NCBI GenBank assembly: GCA_017476545.1
Contig: JAFUZP010000005.1
Coordinates: 1 to 64,000 of the forward strand
Direction: 5' to 3'
Length of the DNA stretch: 64,000 nt
Source: Alloprevotella sp.
GTDB lineage: Bacteria > Bacteroidota > Bacteroidia > Bacteroidales > Bacteroidaceae
The notes under the pieces are model-generated. The model did no database searches. It had not been told where the DNA came from and worked only from the letters and a program-made list of their open reading frames with translations. Within the stretch, counting starts at the first letter, position 1; every line of letters begins with the position of its first letter. Below, one piece after another: positions 8,347 to 17,800 of the stretch. Position numbers and translations under genes: made by a program.

Positions 8347-8370
8347 AGCGGCGCGCAGATCTCTGTCCTT

Positions 8371-8406
8371 CCCCCGCACAGGAAATGCCGGTGCGGGGGC
8401 TTTTTT
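8371..8406 (+). terminator. Intrinsic terminator after the lipoprotein operon
   Basis: CCCCCGCAC (8371-8379) pairs with GTGCGGGGG (8391-8399) and is followed by a run of six T residues. It separates the rsmI-lipoprotein unit from the sialidase gene. Confidence 0.88.
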
Positions 8407-8438
8407 ACCCCGTGCCTCAAAAAGCCCGGACCTTTTTC

Positions 8439-8469
8439 TTTGCACTCTTTGCGGAATGGCGTAACTTTG
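8439..8469 (+). promoter_or_regulatory. Promoter of the sialidase gene
   Basis: TTTG at 8439-8442 and TAACTTTG at 8462-8469 are 19 bp apart. The leader to the ATG at 8533 is about 57 nt. Confidence 0.65.
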
Positions 8470-8532
8470 CGCCAAAGTGCGCCGCAGCGCGGCGTAGCGC
8501 GAGTGAATAAGCATTAACTATATACAGATATT

Positions 8533-11154
8533 ATGAAGAAGTTACTTTCTCTCGTTCTGGCACTCAGCCTCCCGTGCGGTTTCACGGCGGCGCAGGCGGA
8601 TGGCATAGACGACGTACTGACTGTTACCCTCTGGGCATCGCCGGCACGTCCGGCTCAGAACACGGCTCCGTCCCACCGCATTCCCGGCATTGTGCGCTGC
8701 GGTGACGGTTCGTTACTCGCCGTGTGTGACTACCGTTACAACCTGAGTGATGTCGGTGTGAACGGTAGCCAAATTGAACTTCAGTACCGCCGCTCGACAG
8801 ATGGCGGCCAGACTTGGACTCCGGCGCAGACCGTTTGCCAGAAGGTGTCCACCCGTTCTGACTGGAAGTATGCCATGGGCGATGCCAGCCTGATAGCTGA
8901 CCGCGAGAGTGGCGAGGTGCTGATGATGTGCGCCGCCGGTTCAACGGGGATGGGTGCTTCAACAGCTTCAAATCCCATCAAGGTAGGACAGTTCCGCTCA
9001 AAGGATAATGGCGCGACGTGGGACGGGGGAGAAGATATTACTTCACGTATTTACGGACTTTATAACGGCAACGCAACGGCGTTGTTCATCACTTCAGGCA
9101 GCCTCAAGCAGAGCCGCTACATCAAGGTGGGCGACTACTATCGCATTTATGCCGCTTATCCGCTCCGCACGGCGCGTAACGGGAATACGACCGGCGTGAT
9201 GTTTAGTGACGATTTCGGTCGTACTTGGAATGTACTCGGCGGTCCGACGACTTTTCCGACCGGTTCCGTTTATGAGGAAGGCAAAGTGGAGGAGATGCCG
9301 GACGGCAGTGTGGTACTCATGGTGCGGGATGACGCGGGCAAGAGCGTACTGACAGCAGGAAAAAAGAACTTCAACGTGTTCACTTATACCGACTCCAAGA
9401 AAGGCGAGGGCACGTGGTCTAATGCCGTCAGTGGCATCACGGGCATGAAGAACGCCTGCAACAATAGCATCCTGCTCGTTCCAGCCAAGCGCGTGGCCGA
9501 TGGAGAGAGCGTTTATGTCGCTGTTGTAGCACTGCCGTTCCATACGAACGACACGCGTGACGCGGTGAATAATTACGGACGTAAGAGCGTAGGCTTCTAC
9601 TATAAGGAGATAGATTCCGTGGCGGATTATGCGACGGGCGCCAGCATGGCTGCCGACTGGCAGCGCGGTGTGCAGGTGACAGACAAACTTTCCGCCTACA
9701 CTGACCTCGTGCAGTTGGCAGACGGTAACATCGGATTGCTCGCCGAGGACAACGGGAAGCAAGGGCTCGGTGCGGACGGCAACGCCGAGACGGAGGCCTA
9801 CGACATCATCTTCCGTAGTATTCCGTTAGCGTTAATAACAAACAATGCCTACACTACGGACCTCACTTACGAGGGGCGCGAGGCTTTCATGGATGAGCGT
9901 ATCCAGTCGCTCACCGGGGCTACGGCGGGGACACTCGTCGGTATGCTTGACGCTTCCGACCCCACAATTGCTGCTTATGAGGCGGAAAAGACACAGGATG
10001 CCTTTGAAGCGGTGATGAAAGCCGCCGCAGAGGGGACGCTGAAGCGCATCGCGATAGAAGAAGGCCGCACCTATGTTATCCGCAGTGCCGCAACGGGTGA
10101 TGCTTATGCAGATACTTACTGGAGCGTGGACCATGTGGAAGGGCTGTTGGAAACGCAGGGTGTCAGTGCTGACTATGTGGACGGGCGTTATATAGGTCTG
10201 GGTAAGAAAAGACTTGGAGCGGCCTTTACGTTCGAGAAGGTAGATGAAGGCCTTTTCAAAGTCTTCCACCAGAATACTCGGGCTTACCTGCAAGCTACGC
10301 CCGCGAAGTTGAATGGCAATATTTCCATTACGGACGAGGTGACAGCAGCCGGGTTGTATCGTATTGAGTCTGATGCTGAGGGTAACAGTGTCTTCACTTG
10401 CGTGAACCCGGGGTTTGAGATTTTGGCCACTATCGGGCAGAATGCGGACGGGGAGCTGCTCAACCAGTTCTCTTCGGCAGAAGGGGTGAAGTTCAATATT
10501 TGCCCTGTGGATGCGTGGCAGGTGGACTTCCGGAAGTTTTCTGATGAGGTGGAAGGAGCCTATGCCGCAGTATGCTTACCCTTTGACACCGAACTGCCAG
10601 AGGGCGTTACGGCACATATTGTGAAAAGTGTGGCGGGGAAAGTTGCCGTGACAGAGCCCGTGGATGCCGTGCCCGCAGGGACGCCTGTTATTCTGAAAAA
10701 TGTTTCGGAGGCCGGGAGCGTATCCCTTACGATACCGACTGAACGCTTGGATCCGCTTATGGGGGAGAACCTGTTGCACGGTGTGTGGTATTGGGACGGA
10801 GAAATCCCGGCGTCGCAGGTTTATTCTCTTGGAGTAGAAAACGGTTGCGTCAGTCTTGTGGAAGATGGCGGCGGCATTTTGTCTGATAATACCGCCTATC
10901 TCTTCCGTTCCGCCGCTGATTCTCCAGCAGCTTTCTACTACTTGGATATCAACGGGGACGTGCCAGAGGAGGAGGCCCCCTACGATTTGAACAAAGATGG
11001 TGCGGTGGACGTATCCGATGTGACACTGTTGGTGGGTTATATCCTAACTCCGAGCGGTGACGGAGCAAGTATGGATCTGAATGCAGATGGTACAGTGGAC
11101 GTTTCCGATGTGACGTTACTCGTTGGTTACATCCTCTCGCATGAAACGGACTGA
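8533..11154 (+). CDS. Secreted exo-alpha-sialidase (GH33) with dockerin-like C-terminus
   Basis: The enzyme releases terminal sialic acids from host glycans such as mucin. The 873-aa protein has a signal peptide (residues 1-22, cut near AQA). A FRIP-type motif HRIPGIVR lies near residue 48, and Asp boxes STDGGQTW (~91), SKDNGATW (~157) and SDDFGRTW (~225) mark the six-bladed propeller, which ends near residue 430. A beta-rich segment follows, and near residue 670-760 a domain like that at the end of the first protein in the window. The last 55 residues hold two DLNxDGxVDVSDVTLLVGYIL calcium-loop repeats, a dockerin-type-I-like pair. GH33 enzymes are usually 500-700 aa, so the tail is extra. 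No T9SS tail follows the dockerin-like part. Confidence 0.9.
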   Translation: MKKLLSLVLALSLPCGFTAAQADGIDDVLTVTLWASPARPAQNTAPSHRIPGIVRCGDGSLLAVCDYRYNLSDVGVNGSQIELQYRRSTDGGQTWTPAQTVCQKVSTRSDWKYAMGDASLIADRESGEVLMMCAAGSTGMGASTASNPIKVGQFRSKDNGATWDGGEDITSRIYGLYNGNATALFITSGSLKQSRYIKVGDYYRIYAAYPLRTARNGNTTGVMFSDDFGRTWNVLGGPTTFPTGSVYEEGKVEEMPDGSVVLMVRDDAGKSVLTAGKKNFNVFTYTDSKKGEGTWSNAVSGITGMKNACNNSILLVPAKRVADGESVYVAVVALPFHTNDTRDAVNNYGRKSVGFYYKEIDSVADYATGASMAADWQRGVQVTDKLSAYTDLVQLADGNIGLLAEDNGKQGLGADGNAETEAYDIIFRSIPLALITNNAYTTDLTYEGREAFMDERIQSLTGATAGTLVGMLDASDPTIAAYEAEKTQDAFEAVMKAAAEGTLKRIAIEEGRTYVIRSAATGDAYADTYWSVDHVEGLLETQGVSADYVDGRYIGLGKKRLGAAFTFEKVDEGLFKVFHQNTRAYLQATPAKLNGNISITDEVTAAGLYRIESDAEGNSVFTCVNPGFEILATIGQNADGELLNQFSSAEGVKFNICPVDAWQVDFRKFSDEVEGAYAAVCLPFDTELPEGVTAHIVKSVAGKVAVTEPVDAVPAGTPVILKNVSEAGSVSLTIPTERLDPLMGENLLHGVWYWDGEIPASQVYSLGVENGCVSLVEDGGGILSDNTAYLFRSAADSPAAFYYLDINGDVPEEEAPYDLNKDGAVDVSDVTLLVGYILTPSGDGASMDLNADGTVDVSDVTLLVGYILSHETD

Positions 11155-11242
11155 CCCCGATTTTTTATAAGCGCGCAGGTCAGGAAAAACCGGCACGGCT
11201 TTCTGCGTGCGTGCGAGGACATATATAATAAAAAGGTATAAT

Positions 11243-13570
11243 ATGAAAAAATATTTTGTTCTCTTGGCCGTATCCCTCTCCTTATGGACAGTGCAGGCCC
11301 AACGCCCATCGCGTTCACTTCCTTTGTTGCAGCAAAAAAGTTTGCAAGCCCCCGTTCCGACAGCCAATGCTGCCGTAGCGAAGCTCCCTGCCGTACGTGT
11401 TGCTTCCGCCGTGCCGCAATATGATTTTGAGGCGGGAGGTCTTTTCTACAAGAAACTCGGTGAGGGGCGTGTAGAGGTCACGTTCCACGACTCCGCCTCC
11501 TGCGTATATTACTTTAACTCAGATTCGGATTATAATACCCCGGAGGTAAAGCATTCTTACTATTCGGGCGACATCATTGTTCCTGCCACGGTGACGACCA
11601 GCGAAGGTACATTCCGTGTGGAGCGCATCGGGGACTGGGCGTTTGCTTATGCCAACGGGGTTACTAGCATTACCCTGCCAGAGGGAATCACTTCCCTTGG
11701 GCGGGGTGCCATGTATGCTACGAGTTTTGAACGGCTTGAGCTCCCCTCAACGCTCCGTTCCATTGGTGCCCGCGCCTTTACGGGCGGGGTTATAGACAAT
11801 GTTTCGACGCCGTCATTGGAGGCTTGGTTGCAGATAGATTTCACGGATACCAATTCCAATCCTATTTGGGCGGGGGGCGGACAATTGCTCATCGATGGCG
11901 AAGTCCTCCGCGAGCTGGATATCCCCGAAGGTGTGACAGAGGTGAAAGACTTCGCTTTCGGTATCTGTCCGACAATTACCGAGGTTCACTTTCCCTCAAC
12001 GCTCCGGCGCATCGGACAGATGGCCTTTTATTATAATACGAGCCTGGCTATCGTGGATATGCCCGCCGGGCTTGAAGAGATTGCTTACGGCGCCTTCAAT
12101 ATCTGTCCGCAGCTCACGGAGGTCGTACTGCCCGGTACGCTCCGCACCATCGCCTCCTATGCTTTCTCTGGTTGCCGTATCTCTGCTTTCACCATTCCCG
12201 CAAGTGTGGAGGAAATCGGGGCATTTGCGCTCTCCCAGGCGGATGAGGCTCTCCAATCCATCCGTGTGGAGGCGGGCAACACCCACTTTGCCAGTCTGGA
12301 CGGAATACTCTATTCCAAGGACATCACGCGCCTGTTGTGCTACCCCGCTGGTAAGAAGGAGACCCGGTACACGATGCCGGAAACTGTCCGCGAGGTGGAT
12401 GGCGCGGCACTTGGCACGAACGGCTACATCACGGACATAGATATTTCTCCGGCTTTGCAGCGCATCGGTCCTAACGGCCTGCTGACAGCGAAGGACGTAA
12501 ACCTGCATGTCGGCGACCTGGCCGCTTTCTGCCGTATCGTGCTGAAAGATGACGCTGACGGCGATGACTTCTATGCGCCTTGGTCGCCCTACACGCTCTA
12601 TGTGGACGGACAACTTGTCACGGAACTGGCGTTGCCTGAAGGTATAACGGAACTCGGGCTGATGCAGTTCATGTTTTGTAAAAGCCTTGAAAGCGTAACG
12701 CTTCCCGCAACCCTGCGCCGTGTGCGTCAGTTCGCCTTCGGACAGTGCGAAAACCTACGTAGCGTAACGCTTCCCGCCGCTCTTGAACAGTTGGAATTCT
12801 ATGCCTTCGGTTATTCATCCCTGCGGGAAGTCCATGTGCAGATGACGAATCCTTTCAGCTTTGTCCCCGTAGCAGGCGACCAGGAGCATCCTAGTCTGGA
12901 CAATGTGCAGCCTTTCTCTTCCTATACCGCGACCCTCTACGTGCCCGTAGGTACGGTGGAGCTGTACCAACAGACCGAAGGATGGAAGGCTTTCGCGGCC
13001 ATTCTGGAGGATACGGAGGAGAATCAGCCGCGTGAGGATGTCTTTGTTGAGGTGGGACGCGGCACTTTTACGAGCCAGCTGCTCAACCGTAGCTACATAG
13101 GTATCCTTGAACACTCCCGTACGAACGACAGCCACTATCGCATCCGTCCCTTTATCTACAATGAGGACGGCATCTGCCTCACCGTTGCTGCCGATGGTAG
13201 CATCTATGCCGAGCGGCAGAGTACGGGCTGGGATTACGCTTCTTACGGCCTTATCTATGCCTGCGATCCCCTTGAGTACGGCTTCCCCGATGAGGAACTG
13301 GGCAAGGCGACCCTCTATGGCGGTGCTGACTTTTACGGGAACTTTGACCTGCGCCTTATTTACTTTGTGGATGGCGCGTACTTCGAGGGTGGTTATGGGC
13401 GCATTGCCTATATTGACACTTTCACGCTTGAGGAGTTGAATTCCGGCATACAGAACTTGGAGGGTTCTGCAGCATCGTCCGTTCCCCTTTACGACTTGCA
13501 GGGCCGCCGTCTTCTCGGTGTTCCCGTTAAGGGCATCTATGTCCAAGGTGGGCGCAAGTTGATGCGTTGA
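11243..13570 (+). CDS. BspA-like leucine-rich-repeat surface protein
   Basis: A 775-aa secreted protein. Residues 1-19 form a signal peptide (cut near VQAQ). From about residue 115 to 560 it consists of BspA/LRR_5 repeats of about 23 residues, e.g. ITLPEGITSLGRGAMYAT and VEIGAFALS, interrupted by two ASLDGILYSKD/LYVDGQLVTEL-type units. A beta domain spans 600-740. The end has YDLQGRRLLGVPVKGIYVQG, a short sorting tail like that of the first gene. BspA-family proteins bind host matrix or other bacteria; that role here is inference. The start at 11243 is set by the signal peptide. It lies 88 bp after the sialidase and may be read from the same promoter. Confidence 0.88.
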   Translation: MKKYFVLLAVSLSLWTVQAQRPSRSLPLLQQKSLQAPVPTANAAVAKLPAVRVASAVPQYDFEAGGLFYKKLGEGRVEVTFHDSASCVYYFNSDSDYNTPEVKHSYYSGDIIVPATVTTSEGTFRVERIGDWAFAYANGVTSITLPEGITSLGRGAMYATSFERLELPSTLRSIGARAFTGGVIDNVSTPSLEAWLQIDFTDTNSNPIWAGGGQLLIDGEVLRELDIPEGVTEVKDFAFGICPTITEVHFPSTLRRIGQMAFYYNTSLAIVDMPAGLEEIAYGAFNICPQLTEVVLPGTLRTIASYAFSGCRISAFTIPASVEEIGAFALSQADEALQSIRVEAGNTHFASLDGILYSKDITRLLCYPAGKKETRYTMPETVREVDGAALGTNGYITDIDISPALQRIGPNGLLTAKDVNLHVGDLAAFCRIVLKDDADGDDFYAPWSPYTLYVDGQLVTELALPEGITELGLMQFMFCKSLESVTLPATLRRVRQFAFGQCENLRSVTLPAALEQLEFYAFGYSSLREVHVQMTNPFSFVPVAGDQEHPSLDNVQPFSSYTATLYVPVGTVELYQQTEGWKAFAAILEDTEENQPREDVFVEVGRGTFTSQLLNRSYIGILEHSRTNDSHYRIRPFIYNEDGICLTVAADGSIYAERQSTGWDYASYGLIYACDPLEYGFPDEELGKATLYGGADFYGNFDLRLIYFVDGAYFEGGYGRIAYIDTFTLEELNSGIQNLEGSAASSVPLYDLQGRRLLGVPVKGIYVQGGRKLMR

Positions 13571-13602
13571 AGTTCCTTTCGCGGGGCTTTGCGCGAATAA
13601 AG

Positions 13603-13635
13603 CATGCGGCCCGGAGTAGATGCTCCGGGCCGCAT
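13603..13635. terminator. Bidirectional terminator hairpin between LRR gene and alaS
   Basis: ATGCGGCCCGGAG pairs with CTCCGGGCCGCAT around a 6-nt loop, giving 13 bp. It sits between convergent genes. There is no long T tract on either side. Confidence 0.75.
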
Positions 13636-13670
13636 ATCTGTTTACCCTAGGCTTTCGGTCGTCTGTCGGG

Positions 13671-16298
13671 TCAGAGCCCGGCGAGTGCGACTACCTGATT
13701 CACGGCCTCGCCGAGGCCGGCTGCGTCTTTTCCGCCCGCCGTGGCGAAATGGGGCGCACCGCCGCCACCGCCCTTGATGGCACGTGCGGCTTCGCGGACC
13801 AGCTGTCCGGCGTTGAGACCGCGCCCTTCGCAAAGGTTACGGCTAATCATGACGGTGAGCAACGGCTTCCCTTCATGCTGACTACCGATGACGCAAAGCA
13901 TGTCCTGTGGGAGCTGCCCTGCGATTTGGAACGCGAGGTCCTTTACGGCTTCGGCGGGTATGTCGGCGGGCAGCGTCTGTGCGATGAGTTTGATGCCGCT
14001 GCGTTCTTCCGCCCTATCTAGCAAAGCTGCCTTGAGCTGCTGTACGCGCTGGGCCATGAAGCCCTCAACCTGTTGGCGCAGGCCGTCGTTCTCCTCAATG
14101 GTGCGCTGGATGGCGGCTCGCAAGTCTTTGGCTCCCGTGAAGAAGTCGCGCAGGGATTGGAGTAAGTCTTGCTGCGCATAGACGCTCTCTTCGGCAGTAA
14201 GGCCCGTGACGGCTTCCACGCGGCGCACACCGGCGGCTACGCTGCTCTCGCCCATCAGGCGGAAGAGGCCGAGGCGGCCTGTGCTGCTGGCATGGCAGCC
14301 GCCACAGAGTTCCACGCTGCGGTCGAACTGCACGACGCGGACGCGGTCGCCGTATTTCTCGCCGAACAGGGCGATGGCACCGAGCTTGAGCGCGTCCTCC
14401 ATCGGCACATCGCGGTGCTCTTGTAGGGGGATGTCCTGCCGGATGCGCTCATTGACGAGGCGTTCCACGCGGCGAAGTTCTTCGGGCGTGACCTTCTGGA
14501 AGTGGGAAAAGTCAAAGCGGAGGTAGTCCGGGGTGACAAGCGAGCCCTTCTGCTCTACGTGCGTTCCGAGTACTTCGCGCAGGGCCTGGTCGAGCAGGTG
14601 CGTTGCGGTGTGGTTAGCCTCGCAGGCACGGCGTGCTTTGACGTCCACAGCGGCGTGCCATGTGCCCTCTACCGTTTCGGGAAGTTCCCTTGTGAGGTGG
14701 ATAGGCTGGCCGTTTTCGCTCTTCGTGTCGAATATCTCAATCGTAGCGGACGCACTGGTCAGCGCGCCCCGGTCGCCTACTTGTCCGCCCATCTCGGCAT
14801 AGAACGGCGTAATGTCGAGTACCAGTTCGTAGTATGTCCGCTTCTGCTGCTGTACGCGGCGGTAGCGCAGGATGCGGCAGTCCGCCTCGGTCGCGTCCCA
14901 GGCTACGGAGGCTGTTTCACCCTCGGCGAGCACCGTCCAGTCGCCGGCTTCCACTTTGGCCGCGCCCCGGGCGCGCTCCTTTTGCTTCTGCATTTCCGTG
15001 TCAAAGCCCGCTTCGTCCACACGGAGACCGGCTTCGGCGCAGATGAGCTGCGTCAGGTCGAGCGGGAAGCCGTAGGTGTCGAACAGCGTGAAGGCCTTGG
15101 CGCCGTCCAGCACGCCGCCGGCGGGTGCGGCCTCAATTTCCTTTTGGAGCAGGCTGATGCCAGTGGCGAGTGTGCGCAGGAAGGAGTCCTCCTCTTCCTT
15201 GATGACGCGCGTGATGAGTTCCTGTTGCGCGGTCAGCTCCGGGTAGGCGGTGCCCATCTCGGCAACGAGTGTCGGTACGAGACGGTAGATGAAGGCGTGT
15301 TTCTGGCCCAGGAATGTGTAGGCGTAGCGCACGGCGCGGCGCAGGATGCGGCGGATGACGTAGCCCGCCTTGGCGTTGGAGGGGAGCTGCCCGTCGGCTA
15401 TGCTGAAGGCGATGGCGCGGAGGTGGTCGGCAACAACGCGCATGGCGATGTCCGTCCGCTCCTCCTTACCGTACTCCGTGCCGCTCAGTTCGCCTATCTT
15501 ACGGATGATGGGCTGGAAGATGTCCGTATCGTAGTTCGATGTCTTCCCTTGCAGCAGCCTGACGAGGCGTTCGAAGCCCATGCCGGTATCCACAGTCCGT
15601 TTGGCGAGGGGCTCCAGCGTGCCGTCGGCCTTGCGGTTGTACTGCATGAAGACGATGTTCCATATCTCTATGACCTGCGGGTTGTCCTTGTTCACCAGGC
15701 TTGCGCCGGGTACGGCCTGCTTCTCCGCCTCCGTGCGTCCGTCTATGTGTATCTCGGAGCAGGGGCCGCAGGGGCCTGTGTCGCCCATTTCCCAGAAGTT
15801 GTCGTGCTTGTTCCCGTTGATGATGTGGTCGGCGGGGAAGTGGCGTGCCCAGATGGCGGCGGCTTCGTCGTCGCGGCCGAGGCCTTCCTCGGGCGAGCCT
15901 TCAAAGACGGTTACGTAGAGGTCTTTCGGATCTACGCCGAGCTCGTCCACGAGGTAGCCATAGGCCAGTTCGATGGCTTCCTCCTTGAAGTAGTCGCCGA
16001 AGCTCCAGTTGCCCAGCATCTCGAACATCGTGTGGTGGTACGTGTCGTGGCCCACCTCTTCCAGGTCGTTGTGCTTACCGCTGACGCGTAGGCACTTCTG
16101 CGAGTCCGTCTGCCGGGTGGATTTCGGCTCGCGGTTGCCGAGGATGATGTCCTTGAACTGGTTCATCCCGGCGTTGGTGAACATCAGCGTGGGGTCGTCC
16201 TTCACTACCATCGGGGCCGAGGGGACGATGAGGTGTCCGTGGCGTTCGAAGTATTTCTTGAACGATTCGCGGATTTCGTTGGCGGTCATGTTGCTCAT
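13671..16298 (-). CDS. alaS: Alanyl-tRNA synthetase
   Basis: This class II synthetase charges tRNA-Ala with alanine. The 875-aa protein is full length. The N-terminal aminoacylation core shows [32 protein letters not shown] and [15 protein letters not shown]. The editing domain has the zinc ligands [13 protein letters not shown] (HxxxH) and CGGCHA. The C-terminal C-Ala domain ends in a glycine-rich [14 protein letters not shown]. The start [13 protein letters not shown] aligns with the family. A TATCTTCG promoter box lies about 30 bp upstream. It is monocistronic and convergent with the LRR gene. Confidence 0.97.
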   Translation of the reverse strand: MSNMTANEIRESFKKYFERHGHLIVPSAPMVVKDDPTLMFTNAGMNQFKDIILGNREPKSTRQTDSQKCLRVSGKHNDLEEVGHDTYHHTMFEMLGNWSFGDYFKEEAIELAYGYLVDELGVDPKDLYVTVFEGSPEEGLGRDDEAAAIWARHFPADHIINGNKHDNFWEMGDTGPCGPCSEIHIDGRTEAEKQAVPGASLVNKDNPQVIEIWNIVFMQYNRKADGTLEPLAKRTVDTGMGFERLVRLLQGKTSNYDTDIFQPIIRKIGELSGTEYGKEERTDIAMRVVADHLRAIAFSIADGQLPSNAKAGYVIRRILRRAVRYAYTFLGQKHAFIYRLVPTLVAEMGTAYPELTAQQELITRVIKEEEDSFLRTLATGISLLQKEIEAAPAGGVLDGAKAFTLFDTYGFPLDLTQLICAEAGLRVDEAGFDTEMQKQKERARGAAKVEAGDWTVLAEGETASVAWDATEADCRILRYRRVQQQKRTYYELVLDITPFYAEMGGQVGDRGALTSASATIEIFDTKSENGQPIHLTRELPETVEGTWHAAVDVKARRACEANHTATHLLDQALREVLGTHVEQKGSLVTPDYLRFDFSHFQKVTPEELRRVERLVNERIRQDIPLQEHRDVPMEDALKLGAIALFGEKYGDRVRVVQFDRSVELCGGCHASSTGRLGLFRLMGESSVAAGVRRVEAVTGLTAEESVYAQQDLLQSLRDFFTGAKDLRAAIQRTIEENDGLRQQVEGFMAQRVQQLKAALLDRAEERSGIKLIAQTLPADIPAEAVKDLAFQIAGQLPQDMLCVIGSQHEGKPLLTVMISRNLCEGRGLNAGQLVREAARAIKGGGGGAPHFATAGGKDAAGLGEAVNQVVALAGL

Positions 16299-16327
16299 GT
16301 CTCTTGTCTGTTTGCTTATTCCGTGCG

Positions 16328-16357
16328 CGAAGATACGCCAAACCGCCGGAAGCGCAA
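16328..16357 (-). promoter_or_regulatory. Promoter of alaS (TTTG-N18-TATCTTCG)
   Basis: Minus-strand TTTG (16357-16354) and TATCTTCG (16335-16328) are 18 bp apart. The same TATCTTCG form of the -7 box is used before rsmI and purL in this window. Confidence 0.6.
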
Positions 16358-16404
16358 AGTCCCGGCACGGTTTGTTTGGTCCGGCACTTTTCCCGCGCCG
16401 GGGC

Positions 16405-16435
16405 TTGGCCGGGCGGGGAGTATTGCTTACTTTTG
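16405..16435 (+). promoter_or_regulatory. Promoter of RNA element copy 1 (TTG-N20-TACTTTTG)
   Basis: GGGCTTGGCC precedes TACTTTTG with exactly 20 bp between TTG (16405-16407) and the -7 box (16428-16435). All four copies of the element have the same spacing and the same GCTTGNCC context. Confidence 0.75.
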
Positions 16436-16441
16436 CAGCCG

Positions 16442-16660
16442 TAAACGATAACTTGATGATGCCTTACGCGTATATATATAATATAGGTATAGCGGCTTCC
16501 GCCCGGGCGAAAGCTGACTTTGCCCGTATTTACCGGGCGGGAAGTGCCCGAACTACCCCCCCATACGCCCTGGGAATCAGGTAGTTACAGATACATACGC
16601 ATGCATTGAGCGGCGCATCGCGCCCCCTTCGGAGGGGTGTGGTGCGCCGCTTTGTGTGCT
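16442..16660 (+). ncRNA. Structured RNA element copy 1 (with 41-codon ORF and terminal hairpin)
   Basis: This is the first of four homologous elements. ACTTGAT (16451-16457) can pair with ATCAGGT (16576-16582), which keeps the stem through a G-U pair where the other copies have ATCAAGT. Inside are a TATATATATAATATA tract, a small hairpin CGGGC/GCCCG with loop GGGAAGT, and a run of seven C. After the closing stem come TTACAG and the long hairpin AGCGGCGCA/TGCGCCGCT (16609-16651), followed by a T-rich tail, so the element could end as a small RNA of about 200 nt or act as a leader. An [13 protein letters not shown]... of 41 codons runs 16459-16584. I recognise no known family. It may be an sRNA, a leader with an upstream peptide, or both. 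Confidence 0.65.
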
Positions 16661-16676
16661 TGGGAGGCGCGTTGGG

Positions 16677-16702
16677 TTTGTTGCGATTGAATCGCAACAG
16701 AC
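16677..16702. repeat. REP-like palindrome
   Basis: GTTGCGATT-G-AATCGCAAC is a perfect 9-bp inverted repeat flanked by TTT and AGAC. A second copy with the same flanks and compensated arms lies inside purL at 43401-43426. Confidence 0.75.
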
Positions 16703-16797
16703 CGGACGTGCGGCCGGAAGGGCAGGGGCGGCTTACGGATGGGCGACTATTAGTGAATCATAGAACCAAATAATAAACCACTTAAAAATATTAAGCA

Positions 16798-17310
16798 ATG
16801 AAAGACGACAAGACATTTGACGGCGCGCTGTGCGCCGGTGTAGGTACTGCGGACGCTGCGGGCGCGGCTCCCGCGGAGGGTAAGAAGAAGTATGTGAGCC
16901 CGACGATGCAGGTTATCCCGCTGGGCCCGCAGCGGCTGCTGGCGACGAGCGGTGCTGCCCTGCAAATTCTAATCACTTCCGGCGTAGATTATTATCAGCT
17001 CTGTATACCAGCCGAAGGATACCACATCGGGCCTGCCACGTGTGAAGAGATAGTAGGCGGAAAGAAAGCCGAATTTGCGGCTCGTTACGCCCATTTATTT
17101 TACTATCCCGACACGGGCTACCCATGGCCCTGCAACTTTCGCCTACATCCCTCCTATACAACAAATGAATCAATCTATACGTACGAAATTTCTGACTGGG
17201 GGGATTTTGAACTTGATGAATCCTGTACCTGGCTGGATTACGGCGACAGTTTCGTTACGACCGGAAAGTATAAGGGGCGGAAAGCTACGTTTACCATTAC
17301 TCACATTTAA
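16798..17310 (+). CDS. Small protein of the YVxPxMQVxPL family (module 1)
   Basis: A 170-aa protein of unknown function. Residues 1-30 are Ala- and Gly-rich. Residues 35-60 carry the family motif KKYVSPTMQVIPLGPQRLLA followed by TSG. The middle is variable and rich in aromatic residues. The end has TTGKYKGRKATFTITHI, which corresponds to SGTYRGQRF..I in the siblings. There is no classical signal peptide, yet the motif-then-TSG layout resembles a leader with a processing point; that is inference. It follows RNA element copy 1 after about 140 bp. An HU-HIG gene begins 11 bp after its stop, so the two are an operon. Confidence 0.75.
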   Translation: MKDDKTFDGALCAGVGTADAAGAAPAEGKKKYVSPTMQVIPLGPQRLLATSGAALQILITSGVDYYQLCIPAEGYHIGPATCEEIVGGKKAEFAARYAHLFYYPDTGYPWPCNFRLHPSYTTNESIYTYEISDWGDFELDESCTWLDYGDSFVTTGKYKGRKATFTITHI

Positions 17311-17321
17311 AATTAAAGACT

Positions 17322-17762
17322 ATGAGCTATCCTTATGTTACCCGGGCGATAAAGAGCCCAAAGGACAAGAGTATGGCCTTCTACGTGCAGAGCGCGCGCC
17401 AGGCCGTAGTGGATATGGACGAGCTGGCGGACCGCATCGCGAACGGTTCGACGGTAGGCCGTCCGGACATCAAGGCGGTGCTGGACGCGCTGCAGTTCGA
17501 GATTATCCAGGCCTTGAAGAACGGGCGCAGCGTGCGCCTGGACGAGATCGGGACCATCTACAGCCGCCTGAAGAGCGAGGGCTTCCCCACGCAGGAGGCG
17601 TGCTGGAAGGCTGGCGCGAAGGCTGTCCGGAAGGTGACGGTCTGCTTCCGCCGCTCGCAGGAGATAGCGCGCGAGGTGAACGAGAAGACGCTCTCCTTCG
17701 AGCCGAGCGAGCTTGAGCTCTCGCGGAAGAAGGCCGCCGGAGCCGCCGAGGAGGGCGAGTGA
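17322..17762 (+). CDS. HU-family (HU-HIG type) DNA-binding protein
   Basis: A 146-aa protein with one HU/IHF-like domain of the Bacteroidales HU-HIG type (N-terminal extension plus fold). It starts MSYPYVTRAIKSPKDKSMAF, then YYVQSAR-like strand residues, and carries helices LDELADRIANGSTVGRPDIK and ALQFEIIQALKNGRSVRLDE, followed by IGTIYSRL. The C-terminus has an acidic/lysine tail, KKAAGAAEEGE. It should bind DNA non-specifically and bend it in the nucleoid. A close paralogue at 40245 has the same neighbours. Its gene is followed by a 23-bp-period palindrome array, 43 bp after the stop. Confidence 0.85.
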   Translation: MSYPYVTRAIKSPKDKSMAFYVQSARQAVVDMDELADRIANGSTVGRPDIKAVLDALQFEIIQALKNGRSVRLDEIGTIYSRLKSEGFPTQEACWKAGAKAVRKVTVCFRRSQEIAREVNEKTLSFEPSELELSRKKAAGAAEEGE

Positions 17763-17800
17763 GGGGCGCTGCCGGATGCCCGGCGGCGGTGAGTTAAAAG

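Noticed and set aside
14502..16091. A 529-codon open frame on the plus strand across alaS
   Set aside because: It is antisense to a complete alanyl-tRNA synthetase with all motifs. Long antisense frames are expected in GC-rich sequence with strong codon bias. It has no start context or family motif.
16405..16660. 6S RNA, tmRNA or SRP RNA
   Set aside because: The presence of four copies, the closing stem and the position before small-protein genes do not fit these single-copy RNAs.
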